DNA of 14,696 nt from CAWEPK01 sp049521495 (GCA_049521495.1 JBEKOT010000095.1:1-14696); one strand, 5' to 3'; counted from the first letter of the stretch, positions 6,349 through 13,756 are shown. The notes: a model not told the origin generated them from the sequence alone. Program-made: numbers and translations.

Positions 6349-7680
6349 ATGGCAAAAGACGCGAGTTTGTACTGGAACCCGATCACGGAAACTCTGCCAA
6401 GGGAGAAGCTGCAGGAACTCCAGCTGAAGAAGTTCAAGCGCATCTTCACGTGGGCCTACGAGAAGTCCCCGTTTTACGGCAAGCTCTATCGGGAGGCTGG
6501 CATCGAGCCGGGCGACATCAAGACCCTTGCGGATGTGAGAAAGGTCCCGAAAACAGACAAGGGCATGCTCAGGGACGTGCAGAGCAGACCGCCCTTTCCT
6601 TACGGCGATATGCTCGCCGTACCGCTCTCCGAAGTAACCGAGTTCCGCCAGACGAGCGGCACTACGGGCACGCCGGTCTATCAGGCCGATACCTGGCAGG
6701 ACTGGGAATGGTGGGCCGAGAGCTGGGCCTACATCCTGTACGCGCAAGGCTACAGGGACACGGACCGCATGTTCCTGCCCTTCGGCTACAACATCTTCGT
6801 CGCCTTCTGGGCCTGTCACTATGCAGCCGAAAAGCTGGGCTGCGAAGTGGTGCCGGGCGGGGTGCTCGACACGGGAGCCAGGATCATGAAAATGAAGGAG
6901 CTCCGCTGCACTGCCTTCGGCGCGACCCCTACTTACGTCCTCGGCCTTGCCGACACGGCCCGGAAGATAGGCATAGACCCGAAGAGCATAGGCATCCGGC
7001 GCATCACCTGCGCGGGGGAGCCGGGCGCGAGCATCCCTACCACCAGGCAGCGCATGGAGGACACGTGGGGCGCAAAGGTGTACGATCACATCGGCGCCAC
7101 GGAGATAGGGGCTTGGAGCTACATGTGCACCTTCCAGCCGAGGGGCCTCCACGTGAACGAGGCCTTCTTCCTGGTCGAGATAGAGGATGTAGATACGGGC
7201 GAGATAATCGAGGAGCCGGGCAGGAACGGCAAAATGGTCATCACCGCCTTCGACAGGATTGCAAAGCCCTGCATCCGCTTCGATTCGAAGGACGTCATCC
7301 GCTGGGCCGACTATTCTTGCGATTGCGGCAGGACCTTCCGCATCATCGACGGAGGGGTCGTGGGAAGGGCGGACGACATCACGAAAGTCAAGGGAGTGCT
7401 GCTCGCCCCGACGGCAATCGAAGAGGTAGTACGGAGCTTCAGCGAGCTTTCCGACGAGTACGAGGTAGTCGTGACGAAGAAGGGCGACATAGACGACATA
7501 TCGCTCAAGATAGAGATCAAACCGGGCTTCGAGGGCGGGCAGGAGTCGATCCTTGCCAGGCTCAAGGACGAGCTCAGGGTGAAAACGAACCTCGGCTACA
7601 AGATAGAGGTCCATCCCCACGGTAGCCTTCCCAGGTACGAGGTGAAGGCGAAGAGGTTCAAGGATCTGAGGAAACACTAA
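6349..7680 (+). CDS. Phenylacetate-CoA ligase (PaaK)-family adenylate-forming enzyme
   Basis: A 443-residue member of the PaaK family, which activates a carboxylic acid as an acyl-adenylate and passes it to CoA. Seen in order: ATP loop SGTTGTP (103-109), AGEPG (222-226), YDHIGATEIG (245-254), RFDSKDV (310-316), CDCGR (324-328), GRADDITKVKGV (339-350), and the C-terminal Lys-rich segment YEVKAKRFKDLRK where the family has its catalytic Lys. The length is normal for PaaK. The ATG has GGAGG 7 nt upstream. Proteins called PaaK in anaerobes act on various aromatic or other acids, so phenylacetate is not proven. It follows the Gly-Gly protein and precedes the 59-residue protein by 16 nt, suggesting one transcript. 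Confidence 0.92.
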   Translation: MAKDASLYWNPITETLPREKLQELQLKKFKRIFTWAYEKSPFYGKLYREAGIEPGDIKTLADVRKVPKTDKGMLRDVQSRPPFPYGDMLAVPLSEVTEFRQTSGTTGTPVYQADTWQDWEWWAESWAYILYAQGYRDTDRMFLPFGYNIFVAFWACHYAAEKLGCEVVPGGVLDTGARIMKMKELRCTAFGATPTYVLGLADTARKIGIDPKSIGIRRITCAGEPGASIPTTRQRMEDTWGAKVYDHIGATEIGAWSYMCTFQPRGLHVNEAFFLVEIEDVDTGEIIEEPGRNGKMVITAFDRIAKPCIRFDSKDVIRWADYSCDCGRTFRIIDGGVVGRADDITKVKGVLLAPTAIEEVVRSFSELSDEYEVVVTKKGDIDDISLKIEIKPGFEGGQESILARLKDELRVKTNLGYKIEVHPHGSLPRYEVKAKRFKDLRKH

Positions 7681-7696
7681 GGAGGGGGAGGCGATC

Positions 7697-7876
7697 GTGA
7701 GCGACAATTACAAGATAGAGGAAATGGATAAGCGAATAAAGCTCCTGCGAAAGACGGCGGAGGAGCTCATGGAACTGGGGGGAGACATAGAGGCGGTGAA
7801 GAAGAACCTCGTGCGCCTTCTCGCCAGCACAAAGATGCTCGAGCTGAATGTTAGCGATGTAAGGGATATCCTGTAG
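7697..7876 (+). CDS. Small helical protein, 59 residues, unknown function
   Basis: A GTG start at 7697 with a strong purine ribosome site (GGAGGGGGAG at 7681-7690) gives 59 residues ending at TAG. The sequence is almost all predicted helix with regularly spaced Leu and Ile (MDKRIKLLRKTAEELMELGG, then EAVKKNLVRLLASTKMLEL), suggesting a short coiled coil or helical bundle. It starts 16 nt after the ligase gene and stops 1 nt before the cytochrome start, so it is very likely co-translated with both. No family is recognised. A role as accessory subunit of the ligase is possible but is only a positional guess. Confidence 0.75.
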   Translation: MSDNYKIEEMDKRIKLLRKTAEELMELGGDIEAVKKNLVRLLASTKMLELNVSDVRDIL

Positions 7877-7877
7877 C

Positions 7878-9065
7878 GTGGAGGGGGCCGGTCCGTTAAG
7901 AAAAATCGCCCCGGCCCCCTATGCTCTGTCCTTGCGCCTTCTTGCTGCGGCCCTCATGCTTACCCTTCTCCCTCTCGGAGCGGCAAAGGCCGCCGGCGGG
8001 GCGGAGGGCTGTCTGGAATGCCACGAGGCATACGTCGGCGCCCGCCACGGTAACACAGGGTGCCTGGACTGCCACCCGGGAAGCGCCTCGGTGCCCCACG
8101 AGGGGAAGCAGCAGCCGCAGCCATGCCGGAGATGCCACGAGGGGACGGTCGCTTCCTACGCCGGGAGCGGCCATAAAAAGAGCGGCCTGGCCTGCCGTGA
8201 CTGCCACAACGTCCACTTCCTCCAAAAAGACAAGGGCAACCGCGTCTGCGCCGGGTGTCACGGGAGCGCATACGAGGCATTTAGCGCATCCCTGCACGCG
8301 AAAAAAGGTTCCCTTCGATGCACCGACTGCCATGACCCGCACGCGATCAGGCCTTACAGGGAGCTGGGGACGAAAGAGCGGATAAATGTCTGTGCCGGGT
8401 GCCACGGCGATTACTTGAATAAACACGCCTGGCTCCCCTACCCGGCACTCCACTTCGGCTACCTCGAGTGCGCGACCTGTCACAGTCGCCGGTCGGAGAA
8501 AAGCATAGTCTTTTTTTTTGCGAGGAAGTCGCCCGAGGGCAAGGTGAGGCTCCCTTACGACCAACTCGTCCGGCTCTACGGGACGGACCCGGCGGGTCTC
8601 ATAAGGGAAGGCAGCCGGGATGACCAAATCGGCAGGCTTTTCAGGGTCCTCGCGAGGAGGGACAAGAATCTCGTGATCGATGCATCCGTAGTGGTGACGA
8701 AGCCTTTCCACGAATATTCCGAGAACCCGGTCGAGGAAAGGCGCTGCGTCGCCTGCCATTCCGGACGGGCCCGGTTCTACGGGTCCATGTTCTTCGTCCT
8801 CCCGGGGAAAGGGTCGGCGGAGTACATACCTCTGAAGGGCACGCTCCTTGCCTCCTACCCCATCGCCGCGTCTACCGATTTCTTCCTCCTCTCAAAAAAC
8901 AAGCTAAAAAGGAAGGACATCATTGATTTCCTGTTGCTGAAGCCCCTCCGCACGGATAGGGACATCGGGTTCAAATGGATCGATTTCATCGGCTTTTGGT
9001 TGATAGCGATTACCGGCGCAGCCATCTGCTGCCACATCGTTCTGCGCCTCACGGTGAGAAGATGA
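7878..9065 (+). CDS. Nonahaem c-type cytochrome with C-terminal membrane anchor
   Basis: A 395-residue exported cytochrome. Residues 9-38 are a signal peptide ending AAKA. Nine CXXCH haem-attachment motifs follow: CLECH, CLDCH, CRRCH, CRDCH, CAGCH, CTDCH, CAGCH, CATCH and CVACH. The first eight are packed into the N-terminal half and the ninth sits alone at about residue 290. A single transmembrane helix near the C-terminus (FIGFWLIAITGAAICC) would anchor it in the inner membrane with haems outside. It probably passes electrons between the quinone pool and periplasmic partners, with the cytochrome b encoded next (ATGA overlap). The GTG start follows the previous stop by 1 nt with only a weak ribosome site, so translation is probably coupled. 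A run of nine T at 8511-8519 lies inside the gene. Confidence 0.93.
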   Translation: MEGAGPLRKIAPAPYALSLRLLAAALMLTLLPLGAAKAAGGAEGCLECHEAYVGARHGNTGCLDCHPGSASVPHEGKQQPQPCRRCHEGTVASYAGSGHKKSGLACRDCHNVHFLQKDKGNRVCAGCHGSAYEAFSASLHAKKGSLRCTDCHDPHAIRPYRELGTKERINVCAGCHGDYLNKHAWLPYPALHFGYLECATCHSRRSEKSIVFFFARKSPEGKVRLPYDQLVRLYGTDPAGLIREGSRDDQIGRLFRVLARRDKNLVIDASVVVTKPFHEYSENPVEERRCVACHSGRARFYGSMFFVLPGKGSAEYIPLKGTLLASYPIAASTDFFLLSKNKLKRKDIIDFLLLKPLRTDRDIGFKWIDFIGFWLIAITGAAICCHIVLRLTVRR

Positions 9066-9652
9066 AGCCGCTCCATCCCCTCTGGCTCAGGATATGGCAC
9101 TGGGCCAATACCGTCATCATAGTCCTTCTCATAGTCACGGGCCTCGAGCTGGGGTTTACGGACCTCCATATCTTCCCCTTCCAAAAGGCAGTGCTCATCC
9201 ACAAGGTCCTCGGGTTCGCCATGATTGCCGGTTTTCTCTTCTGGCTCGTCGCCGCCGTTTTGGACGGGAGCCTGGCCAGGTGCTACGGGGTCCGCAGGAG
9301 GGACCTTTCGGGCCTCGCGCGGCAGGCCCGCTACTATGCCCTTGGCACATTCAAAGGGGAGACAGACCCGTTCCCGACGACGGCAGGGGAAAAGTTCAAC
9401 CCCCTCAAAAAGCTTGCCTACATCTCCATCCAGCTCGTATTCACACCGGTCGTCATCGTTACGGGCGTCCTCTTCAGCGACATCCTGCTCTTCAGGCAGG
9501 CCATAGGCTTTATCGGGGGCCTTCGCGTCCTACGCCTATATGGCGACTACGGGCAAGACCCCCTTGTCCAGGATCAGGGAAATGTTCACGGGTATTTGAT
9601 TACCGCACGGGCGGTGGGATGGCAAATCCCACCGCCGTCAGGTATAATATAG
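9062..9652 (+). CDS. Cytochrome b561-type membrane subunit, C-terminus frameshifted and fourth helix lost
   Basis: ATG at 9062 overlaps the cytochrome c stop (ATGA). The first 150 residues match di-haem cytochrome b subunits of the thiosulfate reductase/hydrogenase type: LHPLWLRIWHWANTVIIVLL (helix 1), IHKVLGFAMIAGFLFWLV (helix 2), the RQARYYALGTFKGE loop, and helix 3 (YISIQLVFTPVVIVTGVLF). After GGLRVL (to 9532) the frame turns into low-complexity sequence ending at 9652. In another frame from 9534 the family's own C-terminus appears (AYMATTGKTPLSRIREMFTG, then Ile and TGA at 9597-9599). The fourth helix, with its haem-ligand His residues, is absent between these points, consistent with a deletion of about 50 nt. 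The gene may be inactive here, or the sequence may contain an error. Confidence 0.8.
   Translation: MKPLHPLWLRIWHWANTVIIVLLIVTGLELGFTDLHIFPFQKAVLIHKVLGFAMIAGFLFWLVAAVLDGSLARCYGVRRRDLSGLARQARYYALGTFKGETDPFPTTAGEKFNPLKKLAYISIQLVFTPVVIVTGVLFSDILLFRQAIGFIGGLRVLRLYGDYGQDPLVQDQGNVHGYLITARAVGWQIPPPSGII
9610..9636 (+). terminator. Strong hairpin between cytochrome and ccsA-hem genes
   Basis: GGCGGTGGGAT (9610-9620) and ATCCCACCGCC (9626-9636) form a perfect 11-bp stem with loop GGCAA. It begins 10 nt after the ancestral stop of the cytochrome b gene (9597-9599), a normal terminator position. There is no U-tract, so it may instead mark a processing site or a Rho-dependent end. Confidence 0.5.
9643..9648 (+). 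promoter_or_regulatory. Consensus -10 box for ccsA-hemA-hemC
   Basis: TATAAT at 9643-9648 ends 7 nt before the ccsA ATG. The matching -35 position (9620-9625, TGGCAA, 17-nt spacer) is weak and lies in the hairpin loop. Initiation at the usual distance would give a leaderless or nearly leaderless ccsA message, and the ATG indeed lacks a good Shine-Dalgarno. Confidence 0.45.
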
Positions 9653-9655
9653 CCA

Positions 9656-10474
9656 ATGATAGTCCTCTACGTCCTGTACGCGGCCCTCGGGCTCTATATC
9701 GTCTCCTCCTCTTGCTACATGGGTTCTGTCAAGGCGGGCAGGACCGTACCGGAGCGGGCGGGACACTTCTTTCTTGCCGTCGGTTTCCTCGTCCATCTCT
9801 TCGCCCTCGTCCTGCGCTACTTCATTGCCGGCTACACGCCTATCACAAACCTTCACGAGTCGCTGTCATTCTTCGCCCTTTGCACGGCAGGTTTTTTTAT
9901 TTTTTTGAGGCGCATCTACAGGGTCGGGTCGCTGGGCAGCATCTTCGCCCCAGTCGTGACCCTCATGCTCATAGGGGCGCTGGCCGCCTCCGCCGATATC
10001 AGGCCCCTCCCGCCGGTTTTGCGGAGCTATTGGCTGCCGGTCCATACGACCTTCGCCTTTATAGGCAACGCCGTCTTCTTCTCGGGCTTCCTCGTCTCCA
10101 TCGTCTATCTGTGCATCGAACGGGGCATAAAGAGAAAGAGGATGCGGGATATTTCCGCGCGCTTTCCGTCCCTGGAGACGCTCGACCGGATCAACTACAA
10201 GTGTATGTCCTACGGCTTCCCTTTTCTCACCATAGGGATAGTCACCGGGGCAATCTGGGCCGATCTCGCCTGGGGGTCCTACTGGAACTGGGACCCGAAA
10301 GAGACGTGGTCGCTAATCACTTGGATAATGTACGCCGTACTCATCCACAACCGGTTGGCCATCGGGTGGAGGGGGAGGAAGACTGCCTACATGATGATCG
10401 CAGGCTTCGTCTCCGTGATAGTCACCTTTATCGGCGTCAACCTCTTTATCGGCGGTCTCCACGCCTATATGTGA
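9656..10474 (+). CDS. ccsA: Cytochrome c biogenesis protein, WWD domain (CcsA/ResC type, system II)
   Basis: An integral membrane protein of 272 residues with about eight helices. The haem-handling WWD motif WGSYWNWDPKETWSLITW lies at residues 206-223. Conserved His candidates include His67 (NLHESLSFF), His130 (PVHTTFAF) and His231 (LIHNR). With a ResB partner, system II moves haem across the membrane and attaches it to CXXCH apocytochromes; no ResB gene is in this window. Related WWD proteins next to hemA are also called HemX. Its position between a nonahaem cytochrome gene and hemA-hemC supports a haem-delivery role. The stop is 1 nt before the hemA start. Some databases name this family CcsB. 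Confidence 0.92.
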   Translation: MIVLYVLYAALGLYIVSSSCYMGSVKAGRTVPERAGHFFLAVGFLVHLFALVLRYFIAGYTPITNLHESLSFFALCTAGFFIFLRRIYRVGSLGSIFAPVVTLMLIGALAASADIRPLPPVLRSYWLPVHTTFAFIGNAVFFSGFLVSIVYLCIERGIKRKRMRDISARFPSLETLDRINYKCMSYGFPFLTIGIVTGAIWADLAWGSYWNWDPKETWSLITWIMYAVLIHNRLAIGWRGRKTAYMMIAGFVSVIVTFIGVNLFIGGLHAYM

Positions 10475-10475
10475 A

Positions 10476-11762
10476 ATGACTACTGGTCTTATCGTCCTCG
10501 GCCTCAACCATAATACAGCGCCCGTCGAAATAAGGGAAAAACTCTTCGTCCCGGAAGAGGCCGCAGGGGAGCTGCTCGGCGATCTCAGGACCGAATGCGC
10601 CGGCGAGGCGGCCGTTATCTCCACGTGCAACAGGACGGAGGTCTACGTCGCGAGCACGGACGGGGAGGCGTCGGGCCGCGCCGCAATGCACGCCCTGACC
10701 CGGCGTTTCGGCGCTCCGTCCCTTTCCGAGTACACCTATCTGCTGAGCGATGAGGAGGCATACAGGCACCTCTTCCTCGTCGCTTCGGGCCTCGATTCGA
10801 TGGTCATAGGAGAGCCCCAGATACTCGGCCAGGTGAAGGACGCTTACAGGCTGGCAAGCGGCTGCGGCGCGGCAGGCCCTTTCCTCGACAAGGTGTTCAA
10901 CCGGGCCTTCCAGGTCGCCAAAAGGGTGCGCACCGAGACCAAGATCGGCTACAATCCGGTTTCGATCAGCGCCATGGCGGTCGACCTCGCCAAAAAGATC
11001 TTCGGCGAGCTGAGCCAGAAAAAGATACTCGTCGTGGGCGCCGGCGAGATGTGCGAGATAGCCCTGAAGCACTTCAGGAAGGAGGGCCTCGGGGAGGTGC
11101 TCGTCACTAACCGGACCCTGGGAAAGGCGCAGCAGCTTGCCGAGGAGACAATAGGCGTTGCCTACCCCTTCGACGATCTGGGCGACTTGCTCACCCGGGT
11201 CGATATGGTGCTCTCGTCTACCGGCGCGGGGGAACCGGTCATCGACAAGGCCATGGTCCTCCGCGCAATGAAAAAGAGGAAGATGCGCCCCCTCTTTTTC
11301 ATCGACATAGCCGTCCCGAGGGACGTAGCGCCCGAAGTAAACGACATCCAGAACATCTACCTCTACGACATCGACGACCTCAAGGAACTCTCCCAGGCCC
11401 ATCTTTCGAACAGGATCGAGGAGTCACGGAGGGCCCACGAGATAGTCGACGAAGAGGTGCGCAAGTTCGGCCTCTGGATGGGCAGGCTGGAAATGAACCC
11501 CCTTATCGCCCGGATAAGGGAAAACCTAGACACCATGAGAGACAGGGAGCTGAAAAAGACTCTCCAGAAACTGAAAGGCGCGGACGAGGAGACGGCCAGG
11601 CAGCTCGACCTCCTCACGAGATCGATCGTCAACAAGATAGTCCATCCCCACCTCGTGATGCTCAAGGGGAACGGCAGTCCCGCCGTGCTGGAGCTGATAA
11701 AACAACTGCTCCTCGGAGAAGATGATGAAAAGGAAATGGATAATAGGGACGAGGGGGAGTAA
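10476..11762 (+). CDS. hemA: Glutamyl-tRNA reductase
   Basis: Reduces glutamyl-tRNA(Glu) with NADPH to glutamate-1-semialdehyde, the first committed step of C5-pathway tetrapyrrole synthesis. The 428 residues have the normal layout: catalytic domain starting LIVLGLNHNTAPVEIREKL, with the active-site Cys51 in STCNRTE and GLDSMVIGEPQILGQVK; an NADPH domain with VVGAGEM and VTNRT; and a helical dimerisation domain toward the C-terminus ending in an acidic tail. The ATG at 10476 lies 1 nt after the ccsA stop and has no clear Shine-Dalgarno, so translation is probably coupled to ccsA. The end overlaps hemC. Confidence 0.97.
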   Translation: MTTGLIVLGLNHNTAPVEIREKLFVPEEAAGELLGDLRTECAGEAAVISTCNRTEVYVASTDGEASGRAAMHALTRRFGAPSLSEYTYLLSDEEAYRHLFLVASGLDSMVIGEPQILGQVKDAYRLASGCGAAGPFLDKVFNRAFQVAKRVRTETKIGYNPVSISAMAVDLAKKIFGELSQKKILVVGAGEMCEIALKHFRKEGLGEVLVTNRTLGKAQQLAEETIGVAYPFDDLGDLLTRVDMVLSSTGAGEPVIDKAMVLRAMKKRKMRPLFFIDIAVPRDVAPEVNDIQNIYLYDIDDLKELSQAHLSNRIEESRRAHEIVDEEVRKFGLWMGRLEMNPLIARIRENLDTMRDRELKKTLQKLKGADEETARQLDLLTRSIVNKIVHPHLVMLKGNGSPAVLELIKQLLLGEDDEKEMDNRDEGE

Positions 11763-12648
11763 GCTCGCTCTCGTTCAGACGGGGATAGTGGTCGAGGCCC
11801 TCTCGCGCCTTTATCCCGAATTCGAGTTTACCGTAAAAAAAATAAAGACCACGGGTGATTCCATCTGGAACAAACCCCTTTACCTGATCGGCCGGAAGGG
11901 GCTCTTCATAAAGGAGATCGAAGAGGCCCTGGCCGGCGGGGCCATCGACCTGGCGGTGCACAGCATCAAAGATCTGCCTACGGAGCTTTTTGCCGGGCTT
12001 GCCTTGAGCGCAATCCTCGAAAGGGAAGACCCCAGGGACGCCTTCATCTGCCCCAAGACCGGCCGATTTACCGACGTGCGGCAAGGCGCCAGGATAGGCA
12101 CAAGCAGCATGCGCCGGAAGGCGCAAGCCCTCGCCCCGAGACCGGACATCGAGGTAGTTCCTTTGCGGGGCAATGTGGACACTCGCATAAGGAGGCTCGA
12201 TGAAGAGGACCTCGACGCACTCATACTCGCCTGCGCCGGGGTAAGGAGGATGGGCTTTCACGACCGCATAAGGGAGGTCCTTCCCCTGGATGTCATGGTC
12301 CCTCCTTGCGGGCAGGGGGCAATAGGGATAGAAACGAGGTCTTCAGCCGAGGCGGCCGAGCTTGTGCGGCCCCTGAACCACGAGGTTACGGCCTTCGAGG
12401 TCGGTCTCGAGCGCAGGTTCCTGGCCGGCGTCGGGGGCGGCTGCAGCGTTCCTTTAGGCATCAACGCCAGCGTCTCGGGCACAGGCGTCGTCCTGCGCGC
12501 CTTCTACGGAGAAGAGAACGGCACAACCATTTTCAAAGACCGGCTGGAGGGCAGCCTTGGCGACGGGCCCATGCTTACCGACAGGCTGCTCGCTGACCTG
12601 AGGCGCGCCCGGGACGGGCACGCGCAATCGGACCCTGCTTCTTCCTGA
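11725..12648 (+). CDS. hemC: Hydroxymethylbilane synthase (porphobilinogen deaminase)
   Basis: Joins four porphobilinogen units into hydroxymethylbilane. Typical motifs are present: IGTRGSKLALVQT at the N-terminus, HSIKDLP with the catalytic Asp, GTSSMRRKAQ, LRGNVDTRIRRLD, PPCGQGAIGIE, and GGGCSVPLG with the Cys that carries the dipyrromethane cofactor (about residue 240). The 307 residues match the family. Two adjacent ATGs exist, at 11722 and 11725; the second is 6 nt after GGAG (11715-11718) and is preferred by spacing. It overlaps the hemA end by 38 nt in another frame, so the two are co-transcribed and probably coupled. No hemD or hemB follows; the operon appears to end here. Confidence 0.97.
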   Translation: MKRKWIIGTRGSKLALVQTGIVVEALSRLYPEFEFTVKKIKTTGDSIWNKPLYLIGRKGLFIKEIEEALAGGAIDLAVHSIKDLPTELFAGLALSAILEREDPRDAFICPKTGRFTDVRQGARIGTSSMRRKAQALAPRPDIEVVPLRGNVDTRIRRLDEEDLDALILACAGVRRMGFHDRIREVLPLDVMVPPCGQGAIGIETRSSAEAAELVRPLNHEVTAFEVGLERRFLAGVGGGCSVPLGINASVSGTGVVLRAFYGEENGTTIFKDRLEGSLGDGPMLTDRLLADLRRARDGHAQSDPASS

Positions 12649-12650
12649 CA

Positions 12651-12669
12651 GGACCGACACGGCCGGTCC
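12651..12669 (+). terminator. Possible hairpin after hemC
   Basis: GGACCG (12651-12656) pairs with CGGTCC (12664-12669) around a 7-nt loop, 2 nt after the hemC stop. There is no U-tract, so termination is uncertain. Confidence 0.3.
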
Positions 12670-12961
12670 AACCCGCGAAAAAGCTGCCGAGAGAATTCCC
12701 ATCGGGCCGGGGCGCTAGGACATGGTTGTGCCTCTCCATCGCCTCCCTTTATGACGCCTCTGAACTCACTTAAGGTTCATGTCTCGTGCACGTTGCGGTC
12801 AAGAAGATGGGGAGACCAATTTCCCCGTTCCGGCCACGGATAAGGCTTTGAGTATCGTTGTTGCACTTGTTTTCCTTAATATAGGTCTTATAATTGACTA
12901 TGTTGTAGGGCAAGAGGCAATCTCCCAGGGGTTCTCAAAACTATCAGAATATTTGAGGAGA
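12670..12961. other. AT-richer intergenic stretch after hemC
   Basis: Composition drops noticeably in GC from about 12720 onward. An 85-residue frame opens at 12779 and contains a hydrophobic stretch, but its start has no ribosome site and it covers the promoter and the start of the next gene, so it is not called as a gene. The only useful signal is the promoter at 12867-12894. Confidence 0.5.
12867..12894 (+). promoter_or_regulatory. Promoter for the two small genes at 12962-13576
   Basis: TTGTTT at 12867-12872, a 16-nt spacer and perfect TATAAT at 12889-12894. The predicted start near 12901 would give a leader of about 60 nt to the ATG at 12962. Confidence 0.55.
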
Positions 12962-13193
12962 ATGAACAGGGGAAATATTCTATGGGGCGCTCATTACCGT
13001 TATGGTGATCGGGTCTTTGTCGGCTCCTTCCTATGAGCTGCCTGCCTTAGCAACGGCCACGGTTTGTCCGGGAGAGAATGAAAAAAGCCTGGTCACCCGG
13101 TTAGAGCAGCTTGGCCGGCACGATTTCTGTAAAAACACGAGACTTCATGAAAAGGTGGCCATCTCTCATATCGTTGAGGAGGTGTTCACATGA
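12962..13193 (+). pseudogene. Small secreted protein of unknown function, apparently frameshifted
   Basis: From ATG 12962 (GAGGAG just upstream) the frame reads MNRGNILWG and then becomes unlike protein. The frame from 12990 to the stop at 13191-13193 reads LITVMVIGSLSAPSYELPA, then a small domain with VCPGENEKSLVTRLEQLGRH and DFCKNTRLHEKVAISHIVEE. Removing one G from GGGG at 12984-12987 joins them into a classic signal peptide (MNRGNILWALITVMVIGSLS) and a 76-residue protein with two Cys. A one-base insertion, real or a sequencing error, is therefore likely. The alternative is a 63-residue protein from ATG 13002, which lacks a ribosome site and most of the signal peptide. The stop overlaps the next gene (ATGA). 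No family is recognised. Confidence 0.55.
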
Positions 13194-13576
13194 AACCGAT
13201 CCTTAAATGGCAGTACGAGCAGATCATCAAAGAGCTTCTATTGTTACAGGAGCATCAAAGCGATCCATCGTGCCCTTGCGAGAGTGACGGCGAGATGTGT
13301 GTCAGGAAGCATTTATTCGCCATAGAAGCTTACGCCGAAGAAACAATCCCCATGGAAGATAATGAGAGTTACAGGCAGAAGCTCAAAAACCTCGCGCAAG
13401 AGGCAAAAGAAATGCGCGAAGTAGAGGAAATTTCGCTGCGGGCCGGACATTCTGAAATTCCCAGAGACTTTGTTGAGTGGCCCAGAAAATGGCGAAAGGA
13501 GTTTGAAAGCTACAGTCTGACCGGTGATGAGGAGGGTGAAAGCGGCAGCAAGATCTGTAACCTTCCATCGAAATAG
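13190..13576 (+). CDS. 128-residue helical protein with Cys/His cluster, unknown function
   Basis: ATG at 13190 overlaps the previous stop (ATGA) and has a perfect AGGAGGT ribosome site at 13177-13183. The protein is mostly predicted helix and strongly charged. His22 together with CPC (Cys28 and Cys30), Cys37 and His41 in DPSCPCESDGEMCVRKHLF forms a possible metal-binding cluster. The rest includes AIEAYAEETIPM, a Lys/Glu-rich helix and WPRKWRKEFESY. It looks soluble, with no signal peptide. I do not recognise a named family, though the pattern resembles short uncharacterised proteins of anaerobe genomes. Coupling to the small secreted gene upstream suggests a two-gene unit. It is more AT-rich than its neighbours, which fits acquisition from elsewhere. 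Confidence 0.8.
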   Translation: MKPILKWQYEQIIKELLLLQEHQSDPSCPCESDGEMCVRKHLFAIEAYAEETIPMEDNESYRQKLKNLAQEAKEMREVEEISLRAGHSEIPRDFVEWPRKWRKEFESYSLTGDEEGESGSKICNLPSK

Positions 13577-13756
13577 TACACACACAAGTAGGTTCGGTCA
13601 GCTCATGGACGATGCCGCAAAAGTTGCCTCTGCGGCGAAGCCGATCGTGAGTTAATAATCTTGCAAAATTCTATATAGCCTGCAAAGGCCCATAAGATTT
13701 CCTAGCGACTCAGGAAGCGGATTTCTTGCGGAGTGATGCTTATATTCTGGAGAAAA

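Noticed and set aside
6334..7707. A 457-residue minus-strand open frame across the PaaK-type gene
   Set aside because: It is the antisense shadow of a gene with complete family motifs; no protein motif or credible ribosome site was seen.
9094..10479. A 461-residue plus-strand open frame across the cytochrome b and ccsA genes
   Set aside because: Arg/His/Pro-rich low-complexity translation in the wrong frame of two recognisable membrane proteins.
12779..13036. An 85-residue plus-strand open frame with a hydrophobic stretch
   Set aside because: No ribosome site, it spans a promoter, and its end is the wrong-frame reading of the small secreted gene. Only its part from Met at 12962 is kept.
13614..13636. 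GCCGCA / TGCGGC hairpin after the 128-residue gene as a terminator
   Set aside because: Six-bp stem, 11-nt loop and no U-tract; too weak to call.
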